Positions 49,855-64,000 of a DNA stretch of 64,000 nucleotides are shown piece after piece; the stretch's first letter is position 1, and the number at the start of each line of letters is the position of its first letter. Source of the DNA: Ecdyonurus torrentis (Eukaryota; Arthropoda; Insecta; Ephemeroptera; Heptageniidae); assembly GCA_949318235.1 (NCBI GenBank), contig OX439132.1, positions 433,391 to 497,390 of the forward strand, in the 5' to 3' direction. A program made the position numbers and the translations under genes. Below the pieces are notes generated by a model, which did no database searches, had not been told where the DNA came from, and saw nothing but the letters and a program-made list of their open reading frames with translations.

Positions 49855-50083
49855 ATTGTCATATCGATGGCACCACGGATAACTGAACTATCTATAATCT
49901 CCACGCGCCTCAAATTTGAAACATCTGCGCTCTCCGCCTCTCCTGACTTTGAAGCATCTGTAATGGAGCGCTGGTAAGAGATGCTTCAAAGTCAGGAGAG
50001 TCGCAGAGCGCAGATGTTTCAAATTTAAGTTGCAAGGAGACTGTAGATAGTTCAGTTTTCTGCGGAGGCATCGATATGACAAT
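49855..50083. mobile_element. Foldback element, family L
   Basis: Arms ATTGTCATATCGATG to complement, with CAGATGTTTCAAATTT and GAAGCATCT inside. Nearly perfect palindrome centred at about 49970. Confidence 0.8.
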
Positions 50084-50137
50084 TTACATTTAGTTTCAGT
50101 AAAATAAGCATACAGGCTAACTGTTAGCTGGGCCGTA

Positions 50138-50481
50138 CAACAATACTAACAAAGTGCTGTCTAGTATTCACCATGCTTTCTTATGAAGCAATGAAGCAGC
50201 TATAACTTGACTTACAACTATTTCTCACAGCAGCTGTACTGTAGCTTACTGAGCTGCAAAGTTTTGGTTTTCCTGGATTTCAAGTCAATTGAATGAAACT
50301 CTAACTCTAAATTCATTAAGTTTTGATGCTCAGTAAGCTACAGTAAAAATTTCAGCTGTGATAAATAATTGTAAATTGTAAGTCAAGTTATAGCTGCTTC
50401 ATCGCCTCATAAGAAAGCATGTTAAATGTAGACAGGAACACAAAGTCGTCTGCTAGCACTTTGTTAGTATTGTTCAGCTGT
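50138..50481. mobile_element. Foldback element, family H
   Basis: Arms CAACAATACTAACAAAGTGC and complement, with AAGCAATGAAGCAGCTATAA and TGTAGCTTACTGAGC. It lacks the inner CCTTATTATCC palindrome of 41804-42400. Confidence 0.8.
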
Positions 50482-50537
50482 TCAGCTGTCTAGCAGTTTT
50501 CTTCACTGAAATTTTACACAAATCTTGTATTGGCTAC

Positions 50538-50568
<31 letters not shown>

Positions 50569-52424
50569 ATAATTTAATTTAAATTTCTCATTCGATTGTG
50601 TATGCAAGATTTTCAAAATCATATTTTTTAAATTTTATTTTGAAAATTTCAACTAGCAAATAAATGTATTTTTATTTTTCTTAAATTTCAAATCAGATTT
50701 GAGATAATTGGATTTTTTTTGTTTGTAATATTGTATTTTTATTATTAATTTTTAATTATATATATCATGTAATTAATTAACTGTGTGTTTTAATTACCTT
50801 ATAGTCTATGTATCGTTGGATCAACAGTATCGTTGATGGTAAAAAATAACATATGGGATGGGTGTATTATATCCTCTATGTTCAGCAATCAGCATATTTT
50901 ATTATTATTTTTACCATATCGTTAACGGACTAATCAATTTCAAATTAGGTACACAACACAACACATGTTATATTGAAGCCAATATAAACTTATGATGAAA
51001 ATTAAACAAAAATAAATAATAAAAATTTATCATGAAAAAATAATCCCGTTATGTCTGCAAGCTGCAAGAATGCTAACATATATATATAACATGTATGAGA
51101 CAATGAAGCAGCTATAACTTAGTTAGAAATGTATCTCAATACTGAATGAATGGTGCTACCGTACGTCAGCGCCAGTAATTAAGATACATTGTTAGTTCAT
51201 TAATTAACAAATTAAAAATAAATAAATAAAAAAAAGTATTTAGGAACAAAAAAGTTTATTTTTAAAATATGCTCCAAAATTTATCGTTATTATTCAAATT
51301 TTTAAAAATTTAAAATAAATAATATCTTAATAATAATTAATATAATGAATAAAATGAATTAATTAAGAGGAAAGAGTTAAAATATTGAGTAAAGTAATAG
51401 GAGAAGGAGAGATGCTTGAATAAAGATGACAATTTATGACATTTTGAATGTTTGGCGGGCTATTTTCTTAGATTCCAAAATAAAAAAGTCAAAATAAGCT
51501 TTAATCAATATAATTTATTCTTAATTATCAATAACTGCATTTTATTTCGATGATTTTAATTATTAATTTAACGTTTTATGTATTTTTAAAAAGTTTTGGA
51601 GAAAGTAATTAAAATTTAAAACAGAAAAGTGTTTCAGTTGACCGGAACCTTAAAATCGGCCATTCTGTCACTCATGGGAGCGTAAAAATCAGACGCAGGT
51701 AATTATTACCAGATTTCTAATTAAATGACCACTAATCATCGATAATTTTTGTTAAATAAACTAAAATTAAGTTTATTTCATGTATAAAATGTATTTTAAA
51801 TGGCATTAACTGATCAGTTTGAGCTCAAACGTCAAAAAACAAAAGTGCACCACGTGGCTTCGTATTTGGGGTCCACATGTTTGTGATTTCAAAATTCGTG
51901 ATTTTTCCGTAATTTTCGTTAATTTAAAACTTATTTCTTATTTATTTACGTTTAATTACATTGTATTGCATGTATTTTTAAGTCAGAAACATGTTTTCAA
52001 GACCTGATGTCATGTTTTGAAGTGAAAATATGTGTTTTTAAATTCAAGAATAACCGGTGTCAGAATTTTAATATTTTTAAATTTTCACGTTTGATTATTC
52101 GTTTATAACACCGTAATGATAGTTTTAATTGTTATTTTCTGGCTGCTATCTTGATAAATAGAGTATTTATGTTGTAATGTGTGGTTTTAGCGACATTTTC
52201 TTGTTTATTTTGGGCAGAAACGTGTTCTTGAAAAGGTGTATGTACATGTTATACATACGTACCGGTATTTCTTCATGTGTGTGTGCATTTTATTGAAACA
52301 GGCGTCTTATGAATATGTATACAAATAACATAGTGATGATTTTTATATTGAATTGCGCAATACTGCCATGTTGGAGTGCAGAAATACACCATCCCTCATA
52401 GTTTTGACAGTATGTATGTATATG
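50482..52424. other. AT-rich intergenic DNA
   Basis: No gene recognised. A poly(A) run lies at about 50538-50566. A stretch at 51635-51715 ends CAGACGCAG|GTAATT and could be an unassigned non-coding first exon, but nothing supports this beyond the donor-like sequence. Confidence 0.4.
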
Positions 52425-52547
52425 ACAGCTCTGGCCAAAAGTTCCCGAACGGGGCAGCGGCGGCCGCTGCGTTTTCTCATAAAGATAGCATAGATTGGTT
52501 GCGAGTTGCCTATGCAAATCGTTCGGGAACTTTTGGCCAGAGCTGTA
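52425..52547. mobile_element. MITE, family I
   Basis: ACAGCTCTGGCCAAAAGTTC and complement as inverted ends, with a NotI-like GCGGCCGC core; sister of 27409-27532. Confidence 0.75.
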
Positions 52548-52727
52548 CATATGTATACAAGAAATTGTTATGTATTTATTATTAAATAATACATAATAAT
52601 GATGTACCGAAATGAAATGAAAAGCTTTTAATTTTAGTGATGCATTTCAGTCTATAGTTGTGAAAATTTTTGATTTCGTTGCGGTACATACATACATATG
52701 TGTACAGTGTACATATATGTTATGTAT

Positions 52728-52978
52728 GTAGGTTGTATGCACATGACGTCATACTGAATGCGCTTCGACGCCATACTGTATACATAGTAATAAATAACAT
52801 TGCTCAACATACGAAAAACTTTATTTTTGGCTATTTTCTTTGGTCAATAAGTTAATTTTTTGGCTATATTAAGGCTTTTCTCACATTGATATTCTAGCTA
52901 TTAAAAACACCAATGCTCTCTAAAATATTGCTTTGTATTTTTAAAATGTCAACATTTGACTTTTTTCCTATGCTTGAA
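52728..52978. mobile_element. MITE, family E (diverged)
   Basis: Starts TAGGTTGTATGCACATGACG and retains AATAACATTGCTCAACATA and AATATTGCTTTGTATTTTTA. The right end is degraded. Confidence 0.6.
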
Positions 52979-52989
52979 ATATTATATAT

Positions 52990-53620
52990 CAGGTCTTCCG
53001 GATAGAAATGTCGTATTAGAGTTTTTGTGTGATGCGACCTTGAATCTTACCTGTTCTTTTCATAGAGCTCATAGTCGCATGGCTAAAAAACTATAATGTG
53101 ACATCTCTATTCGGAAGAACTGATACGTTTTCTAAAATATTTGAAATTGAAAGATTGAAATTTAGATTTTTACATGACTTAATATTTTGGTTAAGTGTCA
53201 GCGTGCAATGACCAATGGTTTTCCAGTTAATAAGCTGTGAAGTTCAAACTTGGTGAAAGCTTTGTTTTTGCTATGCTGCTCACATATTTCCCTCTTTGCA
53301 AAGAAATAATACAAAATACGAGAGGGTTAAACCAGACCAAGTAAATTTTTGCAATATTTTGTTACTTGTGCCATGCCATAATTGTTAATATAGCAAATAC
53401 TTGTAATGGTTTTTTCCAAAATTGAACAAGGCTTCCAAGCTATCACTTAAAGAGTAAGTTCAGTGGCTACTAGATGGCTTCTTCAATGTTAGATAATGAG
53501 AAGAACTGTTCATAAACTGACATATGATCACCCGAAGACCTTCCGTAGCCCCATAAACTTGTGATCATCCTGCGAGATATGCAATCCCTACGGTATCTTT
53601 TACGTCATAGTTACGGCTTT
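52990..53620. other. Intergenic DNA
   Basis: No gene seen. A partial inverted pair (CTTCCGGATAGAAATGTCG with CATCTCTATTCGGAAG) at 52994-53118 marks a small unclassified palindrome. Confidence 0.4.
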
Positions 53621-53622
53621 AC

Positions 53623-53934
53623 TATAGGGTGTATGCATTCATGTTAAAGTCTACGCTGTGTTGTAAAACTCAATAACATGGGTGGCATAGGAAAATAACT
53701 CATTTTGCAAGTTTAAAACCACTATGCAATATTTTTGAGAGCATTAATGTTGTAAATATGTTGAATTAGTATCTCAAGTATGAGAAAAATAACATTAAAA
53801 AAAAATAAAAAAAATAACAGATTTCCCAAAGAAATTGGACTAATACAAAGTTTGTTCTATGCTGAGCAATGTTATGCACTACTCCAGTATGGCCTCCAAG
53901 CGCATTAAATATGATGTCACTCTCATACACCCTA
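53623..53934. mobile_element. MITE, family E
   Basis: Full-length copy with the clearest ends, TATAGGGTGTATGCATTC and CATACACCCTAT. Confidence 0.8.
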
Positions 53935-54307
53935 TGGAAAATAATGTAGCAGGTTGCGTATCTCACAGGATGAGTGCAAGCTTGAGGGGCTACGGAAGCT
54001 TCAATAATGAACAGTTCTTCTCATTATCTGTGTTGAAAACCCTGACCTTATCCTTTAATACTTAAAAAATATACTTAATTATTTCGATAATTATTATTTT
54101 GACCGAAGTTTGGGTATAATTGACTTAATTTTGGGTTAAATTGTGAGCAAGGCTGCCGAGCTAAAAGTTCAAAGATAAATCTACTTATTAGTTATGATTT
54201 CTTAACATTTTGATTCACTTTGACCCAAGTTTGGGTACATTTGCCTCAATATTTTGGTTACTACAAGTTAGATTGATCTTTTGCTCTTGCTCGGCAGCTC
54301 TCTGTGT

Positions 54308-54317
54308 GTCACGTGAC
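54308..54317. promoter_or_regulatory. E-box (USF/Myc/CLEAR-type) upstream of NSA2
   Basis: The perfect 10-bp palindrome GTCACGTGAC lies just upstream of the putative NSA2 first exon. CACGTG boxes are typical of Myc-regulated ribosome-biogenesis genes; function here is inferred. Confidence 0.4.
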
Positions 54318-54404
54318 TTGGGACGCGAGTTTTGAAGAGAGAGAGAGAGACAGACGCACGCGCGACAGAGAGAGGAAGCCCTGAATTTGAAGTTCACATC
54401 AAAC
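54318..54404 (+). other. Putative non-coding first exon of NSA2
   Basis: A GC-richer stretch with GA repeats ends CATCAAACAG|GTGAGT, a strong donor. The next acceptor on this strand with a coding exon is at 56622 (CTCTTGCAG), 9 nt before the NSA2 start codon. The 5' limit of the exon is unknown. Confidence 0.45.
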
Positions 54405-54574
54405 AGGTGAGTTGATGTCCTCCGCCCTTGCCCTTGTTATAATTTTTTTTATTACTTCTGTGCTTAGAAAACTTTAAAGTGAAGGACTTTTAGGATTTAT
54501 AACATGAAAGTTGGATCTAAAATACAAATTGTAGCCAAGGTTGTCTGCTTTGCAAGTTTTCTACCTAGTTTGTG

Positions 54575-54715
54575 AGAAATCAATATTGATTTGTATACAA
54601 GTTAGCAGCTTCAGTAGCCAGTGCAATGTAATCCTGGTGACGAGCTGATTACAATAAAGTGGCTACTGAAGCTGCTAACTTGTATACAAATCAACATTGA
54701 TTGATGTTATCAGCC
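54575..54715. repeat. Palindromic repeat, family D (NSA2 5' intron)
   Basis: One unit with AGCTTCAGTAGCCAGTGCAA, CCTGGTGACGAGCTGATTAC and the inverted arm. Confidence 0.85.
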
Positions 54716-54892
54716 TCAGAAAGTGGGCAGAAAACTTGTGCTGCAGTTTGTATTGTAGCCCTGGGTTCATGACGTCGTAAAGTTGCCTACTTTACAGTTT
54801 TTTAAGCCCAGATTGTGAGGCTACAGAAGTGATGTAGATTGTGGATGTATCAGGCTCAAGACACATTTTACCTCTTTGAGTTAATATATATT

Positions 54893-56078
54893 TTAAAGGC
54901 GTAGAACACCCTCAGGACCAAAATATGATAAATAAGCACATAAATTGTACATACCAGGCTCATATAGTGGTAATACCGTTGATTGCACCCTTCTGATTGA
55001 TTTTCCAAGTATTTTAGGTTGAAAATTGTAACGGTTCTCTTTGCGGGTTCGTTTCGTCACACGATACTCCGCTTTTCTAGCAGTTTCAAGTATAGATAAA
55101 CTCTTTTTTTCTATTGGCTGACAATAAAATTGCGCGAAAGATGTTTGAAACGTTTATAACACATTTTCCTTTTCAACACTGATTATATTACTCTTGATCT
55201 CTGTGGTTGTAATCATGATACACATACTTCACAATGATACATAATATTATTACAATTACTATTATATACTGTTATGATGCGCAACGTCTCTAAATGAATG
55301 TCAATGAGCCCCCCGGTCCCCGCAATGTACTAAACTGCAAACACGCGTACAGATCGGGCACGGGCAGGCGGCAGGCGGCACTCGGCAGGCTACAATAAGG
55401 AAGTAGCGATCACCACAGCATAGGGGAGGGGGTTGGAGCCAGGTTGGAGCTCTAGAGCAGCTCTCCTTTGAGAGGCAAAGGCACGCGGACACGCGGTATA
55501 TCGTCCGTGCTGCTCTTTGTTTTTAGTAGCTCTCTAGTGCTCCAACCCCCTCCCCTATGCTGTGGTGATCGCTACTTCCTTGTTCCTTGTAGCCTGCCGC
55601 CTCTGCCGCCTGCCCGTGCCCGATCTGTACGCGTGTTTGCAGTTTAGTACATTGCGGGGACCGGGGGGTTCATTGACACTCATTTAGAGACGTTGCGCAT
55701 CATAACAGTATTATATAGTAATTGTAATAATATTATGTATTGTTTGTGAAGTGTATACAACCACAGAGATCAGAGAGCAAGAATAATATTAGTGTTGAAA
55801 AGGAAAATGTGTTATAAACATTTCAAACATCTTTCGCGCAATTTTATTGTCAGCCAATAGAAAAAAAGAGTTTATCTATACTTGAAACTGCTAGAAAAGC
55901 GGAGTATCGTGTGACGAAACGAACCCGCAAAGAGAACCGTTACAATTTTCAACCTAAAATACTTGGAAAATCAATCAGAAGGGTGCAATCAACGGTATTA
56001 CCACTATATGAGCCTGGTATGTACAATTTATGTGCTTATTTATCATATTTTGGTCCTGAGGGTGTTCTACGCCTTTAA
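54893..56078. mobile_element. 1.19-kb foldback element, family A
   Basis: TTAA-AGGCGTAGAACACC and its complement bound two arms of about 530 bp that are nearly identical reverse complements, around a small centre near 55480. The arms contain a GC-rich inner block (CCGGTCCCCGCAATGTAC, CAGATCGGGCACGGGCAG). Non-coding. In the putative NSA2 5' intron. Confidence 0.9.
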
Positions 56079-56119
56079 TGGAGCTTATGGGTTTCGTGCA
56101 TAAATCTAGCCTTAGCATA

Positions 56120-56262
56120 AATCTAATTTAATATTGCGCTTATGGGAAGTTTTTTTTTTTTTTTTTTTTACTTGAGAAACTTTTAGTTCATGAAATATTT
56201 AAATGAGGAAGAGATAGACTTGCTTTTATTTGTTCTTAGGCTTATAAAATTTTTAAGAACTT
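56120..56262. repeat. Solo, diverged family B/C core
   Basis: TAATTTAATATTGCGCTTAT, ACTTGAGAAACTTTT, ATTTAAATGAGGAAGAGATA and TTATTTGTTCTTAGGCTTA follow the order of the family B interior. Confidence 0.5.
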
Positions 56263-56630
56263 TACATTAAAGGAACTGTCCAGACCATACAACATGCCTT
56301 TTTACTTTATTAAACACAAAAAAGGATTTTCAAAAATTCAATTAATTTGTCCTATAATCTAATTTTGGCGCCCAAGTCGTATCAGATAATTATGTTTTCT
56401 ATTGAATGTGAACAATCCTGACGTTAGAAATGTTCCAAATTTGTGCATGTCCTACTTGACAACTTTATCACACTCTCTTGTGAGGTTATTGTTGAGTAAT
56501 AGTAAAAATTGACATTGCTTTTGGATGTCCCATTTTGTGTTATTAAAAGGGCACGTTGTTGGGCCTGGAGGTTCACTTAGTGGAACTTAGAGATGTGCTA
56601 ACTCTCTCCCTCTCTCTTGCAGGCTTCACC

Positions 56631-57416
56631 ATGCCGCAGAATGAGTACATGGACCGCCATCGCAAGCTGCACGGCCGCAGACTTGATTATGAGGAACGAC
56701 TACGCAAACGTCAGGCGAGAGAGCCCCACAAGAGAGCAGAACAAGCTCGCAAACTTCGAGGTCTCAAGGCCAAGATGGCAAACAAGGCTCGGGCCAATGA
56801 GAAGATACAGATGAAGAAGAAGATCAGAGCACATGAAGAGAAACTGACCCCCAAGACACACGAGGGCAAGGTCTCTGAGGGAGCCCTGCCCGTGTATCTG
56901 CTTGACCGCGACGTCACTTCTCGCGCCAAGGTTCTCTCCAACATGATCAAGCAGAAACGTAAAGAGAAGGCCGGCAAGTGGGACGTCCCCATACCCAAGG
57001 TCAAGGCACAGGCAGAGAGTGAAGTTTTCAGAGTTCTCCGCAGTGGCAAGACGAGGCGCAAGGCGTGGAAGAGAATGGTCACCAAAGTCACCTTCGTAGG
57101 AGAAAATTTCACCCGCAAACCCCCCAAATTTGAGAGATTTATCCGCCCCATGGCACTACGCTTCAAGAAAGCCCACACTACGCACCCTGAACTGAAAGCC
57201 ACATTCTGCCTGCCTATCATTGGAGTGAAACGTAACCCCTCAAGCCCCATGTATACCAGCTTGGGAGTGATCACCAAGGGCACAGTGATAGAAGTCAACG
57301 TCAGTGAGTTAGGATTGGTCACCTCTCAGGGGGGCAAGGTGGTCTGGGGGAAATATGCCCAGGTCACTAATCACCCTGAGAATGATGGCTGTATCAATGC
57401 TGTGCTCTTGGTTTAA
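56631..57416 (+). CDS. NSA2: NSA2 ribosome biogenesis factor
   Basis: A single 261-residue coding exon starting [15 protein letters not shown], 9 nt after a splice acceptor; an in-frame upstream ATG at 56556 lies in the intron and is not used. The N-terminal third is lysine/arginine-rich with predicted helices and nuclear localisation signals. The C-terminal two-thirds (AYLLDR-like [57 protein letters not shown], and the final [11 protein letters not shown]) is almost invariant in eukaryotes and forms an eS8-like fold. NSA2 is a nucleolar assembly factor for late pre-60S particles (27S pre-rRNA processing). There is one extra Ser (VTSQGGK) relative to the human protein's 260 residues. Confidence 0.95.
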   Translation: MPQNEYMDRHRKLHGRRLDYEERLRKRQAREPHKRAEQARKLRGLKAKMANKARANEKIQMKKKIRAHEEKLTPKTHEGKVSEGALPVYLLDRDVTSRAKVLSNMIKQKRKEKAGKWDVPIPKVKAQAESEVFRVLRSGKTRRKAWKRMVTKVTFVGENFTRKPPKFERFIRPMALRFKKAHTTHPELKATFCLPIIGVKRNPSSPMYTSLGVITKGTVIEVNVSELGLVTSQGGKVVWGKYAQVTNHPENDGCINAVLLV

Positions 57417-57504
57417 CTTGGTGGCCATCTTGGTGGTGTCTTATACATTGTCGTCATAGCCCTCTCATTTTTACCCATGTTAATTTGGAAGATTGTTAAA
57501 CTAA

Positions 57505-57510
57505 AATAAA
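57505..57510 (+). terminator. NSA2 poly(A) signal
   Basis: AATAAA 89 bp after the stop codon. Confidence 0.7.
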
Positions 57511-57519
57511 AAAATGAGT

Positions 57520-58000
57520 TGATACTTTAATTTCTTATCCTAAAAGAGGACTTTGTCTTGATTGCACAGATATGTTGATTTCTAATTTTTAGTTCACATG
57601 GTATTTTTAATTATTTTTAAAAGTCACAAATTGGTGTCATGGTTGGTAACTTTGTCACTTGCATAAGGTGCAGCCTGTCACGCCATTTATCAAGTTTCAC
57701 AAATTAATTAAAAAAAAATCATGATTAATTAATGGTTATTAATTAATTGTGGATGATGTTAGAATAAGAAAGAACTTTTGGCTTCCTTGTTTTCTGTTGC
57801 GAGAATGATAATAATCAACTTTGGTTATCCACATGTTTTGTATGTTACAAGACAATAGCTGTCATTTACCTCAACACTTGATGATTGTACACCCTAGTTG
57901 CCCTCTTGCTCTAACAAATGAGCTATGGTATTTAACAACCATTCCGTGACAACTGTTATTTGTTGTGCTTATTTTTATGTCTTTACTTCTCCTGTGTAGA
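57520..58000. other. Intergenic DNA
   Basis: Nothing recognised. Confidence 0.4.
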
Positions 58001-58004
58001 TACC

Positions 58005-58135
58005 ACAAGAACAGACAGGTCATATGGCAGTAGGTGACAGACTTGGAGTGGAAGTAGTCAAAACAGATACCAGAAGAACAGACAGGTCTTACAACCCTAG
58101 GTGACAGACTTGGAGTGGAAGTAGTCAAAACAACA
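58005..58135. repeat. Tandem repeat pair, about 65-bp unit
   Basis: Two units of GATACCA-AGAACAGACAGGT ... GGTGACAGACTTGGAGTGGA and AGTAGTCAAAACA. A related fragment lies at 28810-28855. Confidence 0.75.
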
Positions 58136-58244
58136 ACTTTATTTTCACAATATTTATTTCCGCGTCACATAAACAATTTCTATAATTTTAAATAAAATAA
58201 AATAGTTAAGATTTTTTTTTGTTTCACAAAAATAATAATAATCT

Positions 58245-58545
58245 TTTTTAATGCTGTTGATAACCCTGTCTGTTCTTTGCTCCTAAAATGACAATCAGCT
58301 ATGGTTAATCAAATGGAATGCGCGTTTTTTGGTGCAAGAAATCAGCGTTTACAAACAGCATTTTTAATTTTAAAAAAATCCAATTTTATTTAAAAAGTTA
58401 GCCCTAAAATTTCCACATTGCCCGATTGCAATAATGCTGTTTGTAACGCCTGTTCTCTGCTCCTAAAATGCAATCGCCTTTGGTTATTCAAATGGAATGC
58501 GCATTTTCTGGTGCAAGAGAACAGAGTTTACGAACAGCATTAATT
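58245..58545. repeat. Direct repeat pair, about 180-bp spacing
   Basis: CTGTTCTTTGCTCCTAAAAT ... GGTGCAAGAAATCAGCGTTT at 58269-58350 recurs at 58450-58530 with small changes. Confidence 0.65.
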
Positions 58546-58853
58546 TGTTAGCAGTTTAATAACTTCAGTATTTACTTGCCATGTTTGACGTAACTAAAGT
58601 TTTAAGTCACGTTTCATGTTTACTGCATGTTAGTTTTATATCTGACCAGCCTTCAGTTTGTCACATATCAGACTATAGCTAATTTAATCAGTGATTAACG
58701 TTGGCTACAAAATATTTGACGCCCCACGCCAAGACAAAAATTGAAATGTTTCTGTTTTGTTGTAAAGTGTAATCTTTATTTTTATGTAATAAATCAACTA
58801 CAAATAATTAAATAACTCTTTTTATCGCACTTTCCTACTACTTATAGTCATAA

Positions 58854-58982
58854 TATAGGGTGTATGCACATGATGTCATGTGTAATGTGCTTGGAGGCCA
58901 TATTGGAGAAATAAAAAACATTGCTCAACATAGGACAAATTATGCTTTTATTTTTTTTAATAGGCCTATTACTAATATAAGG

Positions 58983-59023
<41 letters not shown>

Positions 59024-59172
59024 CAGTTAATGTTACATTTCTCACATACTTGAAATTTAAGCTATGCTCTCAAAAATATTGCTTAGTATTTTTAAACTGG
59101 CAAAATGAAACATTTTTCTATACTGACCATGTTATTTATCACATGCTTATGGCTACAACTTTAACATGCATA
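58854..59172. mobile_element. MITE, family E
   Basis: ATAGGGTGTATGCACATGAT at the left; the right end is degraded near TTAACATGCAT. Interrupted by a 40-bp T run. Confidence 0.7.
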
Positions 59173-59247
59173 AACATCAAAAACCTACGTTGTTAGGTAT
59201 GTGACTACTTGTTAGATAATTGATATGGGGGATTTAGAAATATATAC

Positions 59248-59559
59248 TTAAAAGGCGTAGAATACCTTGAACAAAAAAGTTGCGTAATATCCTAATAAAC
59301 CTGAAAATCAATGTTGATTTAGCCGGAGTCATTGATTTCTAATTTATTTTCCATTCACAAAATGCCACTGCCGGTCACTGACGTCACAGCTTGCCTGGTC
59401 CACGCGCAAGTAAACCGGGCAAGCTGTGACGTCAGTGACCGGCAGTGGCATTTTGTGAATGGAAAATAAATTAGAAATCAATGACTCCGGCCAAATCAAA
59501 GTTGATTTTCAGGTTTGTTAGGATATTACGCAACGCAGGATGTTAAGCTAAGCCTTTAA
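59248..59559. mobile_element. Foldback element, family A
   Basis: TTAA-AAGGCGTAGAATACC to AGCCTTTAA. Arms GCCGGAGTCATTGATTTCTA and GTGACGTCAG with complements, centred near 59410. About 80% similar to 1-296 by eye. Confidence 0.85.
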
Positions 59560-59589
59560 GTGTTGTATTCAGATGGCTTGTATGTTAAA

Positions 59590-59700
59590 ATTTAAGAAGA
59601 AAACTGGAAAACTTGATGATGATATTAGAAAGTTAACAGTAACAGCTACCTGTGATAACATTTTCAAAGCCCGTGACCATTAGATAAGGTTAGGGTTAGG
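59590..59700. mobile_element. Fragment of family F
   Basis: GAAAGTTAACAGTAACAGCT, then GTGATAACATTTTCA and CCGTGACCATTAGATAAG, in the inverted orientation. Confidence 0.55.
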
Positions 59701-59830
59701 GAGAAGTTGAACTAAAAATAGGATTTTCTATGTCATTTCCCATTTTTTTCTTCTTAATTTTAATTTATTGTTAATTTTAAATATAATTTACCCCCCCCCC
59801 CTGGTAAATAAGTAAATAAAGAGCAGTTAG

Positions 59831-63619
<3,789 letters not shown>

Positions 63620-63632
63620 TGTATCATGTTTA

Positions 63633-63638
63633 AATAAA
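63633..63638 (+). terminator. RPS27A poly(A) signal
   Basis: AATAAA 13 bp after the stop codon, giving a very short 3' UTR as is usual for ribosomal protein genes. Confidence 0.75.
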
Positions 63639-63639
63639 A

Positions 63640-64000
63640 TTATCAAAACACAAATCTGACCTGCCTAATTATTTACATTACGTACACCTGCTTCAAAGAT
63701 TCACGATTCAAAATATATTTATCAGTTCTTTCCTCCTACAATCACAAAATACAACAATGCATATCTGCTTAGGTTATTGTTGTTACAATTAGAAATTAAA
63801 GTCAAAATATAATACAAAAATATTGAGAAGAATTATATAAACTTGAACATTTTAAAAACTGATAAATGCATTGTTTATACATACATGGTCTTTCATAAAC
63901 TCATCAATGGAATATCATTGCTTGGTTATCAGCTTTAATTATTATTTATTACTGATCTTAATTTATTATTATTTATTAAACAAATAGCAGACGTTGCAAA
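63640..64000. other. Intergenic DNA after RPS27A
   Basis: AT-rich, nothing recognised up to the window edge. Confidence 0.4.

Noticed and set aside
55301..55492. A cysteine-rich minus-strand open frame
   Set aside because: Lies in the arm and centre of a palindromic element; no signal peptide or family match.
56556..56630. N-terminal extension of NSA2 (in-frame ATG at 56556)
   Set aside because: It crosses a clear polypyrimidine-AG acceptor at 56622, and NSA2 is conserved from MPQNEY.
56711..57322. A 203-residue minus-strand frame
   Set aside because: Antisense shadow of NSA2.

Overview
This window is animal nuclear DNA. It is AT-rich, its protein-coding genes are split by GT-AG introns, and it is crowded with small transposable elements, foldback (palindromic) elements, minisatellites and microsatellites. 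The proteins (nibrin, SmD1, NSA2, ubiquitin-eS31, a secreted trypsin, secreted C-type lectins) show an invertebrate metazoan. A lophotrochozoan such as a mollusc would fit, but the sequence alone does not prove it.

Layout. 1-12.9 kb: two tandem minus-strand C-type lectin paralogues. The left copy runs off the window after three exons; the right copy is complete in five exons. Between them lie an AT desert, a TTAA-bounded element and a compound microsatellite. 13-15.7 kb: repeats, including an 0.8 kb foldback. 15.75-22.0 kb: a minus-strand seven-exon trypsin zymogen gene with a +1 frameshift in its last exon. 22-25.7 kb: intergenic, with a tandem segmental duplication. 25.7-41.3 kb: a 15-exon nibrin (NBN) gene on the plus strand. 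41.3-45.8 kb: foldback elements and a decayed LINE. 45.8-48.4 kb: SNRPD1 (SmD1), three exons. 48.4-54.3 kb: repeats. 54.3-57.5 kb: NSA2, with a probable non-coding first exon. 57.5-59.9 kb: repeats. 59.9-63.6 kb: RPS27A (ubiquitin-eS31 fusion).

The genes are not a functional cluster. The lectins and trypsin are secreted-protein genes with TATA boxes close to the start codon. The plus-strand genes are housekeeping: DNA double-strand-break repair, spliceosome, 60S biogenesis, and 40S/ubiquitin.

The most unusual content lies in the non-coding DNA. NBN intron 9 holds a two-unit tandem repeat whose antisense strand folds into hammerhead ribozyme motifs, one with a complete core, which resembles a metazoan retrozyme. 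Several introns of NBN, trypsin and SmD1 consist almost wholly of one of two repeat families (a 124-bp minisatellite and a palindromic unit), which suggests introner-like behaviour. The 124-bp minisatellite is homologous to the core of a terminal-inverted-repeat element. A MITE family supplies the AATAAA signals downstream of NBN and SmD1. The ubiquitin moiety of RPS27A carries two unusual substitutions, A20 and K22.
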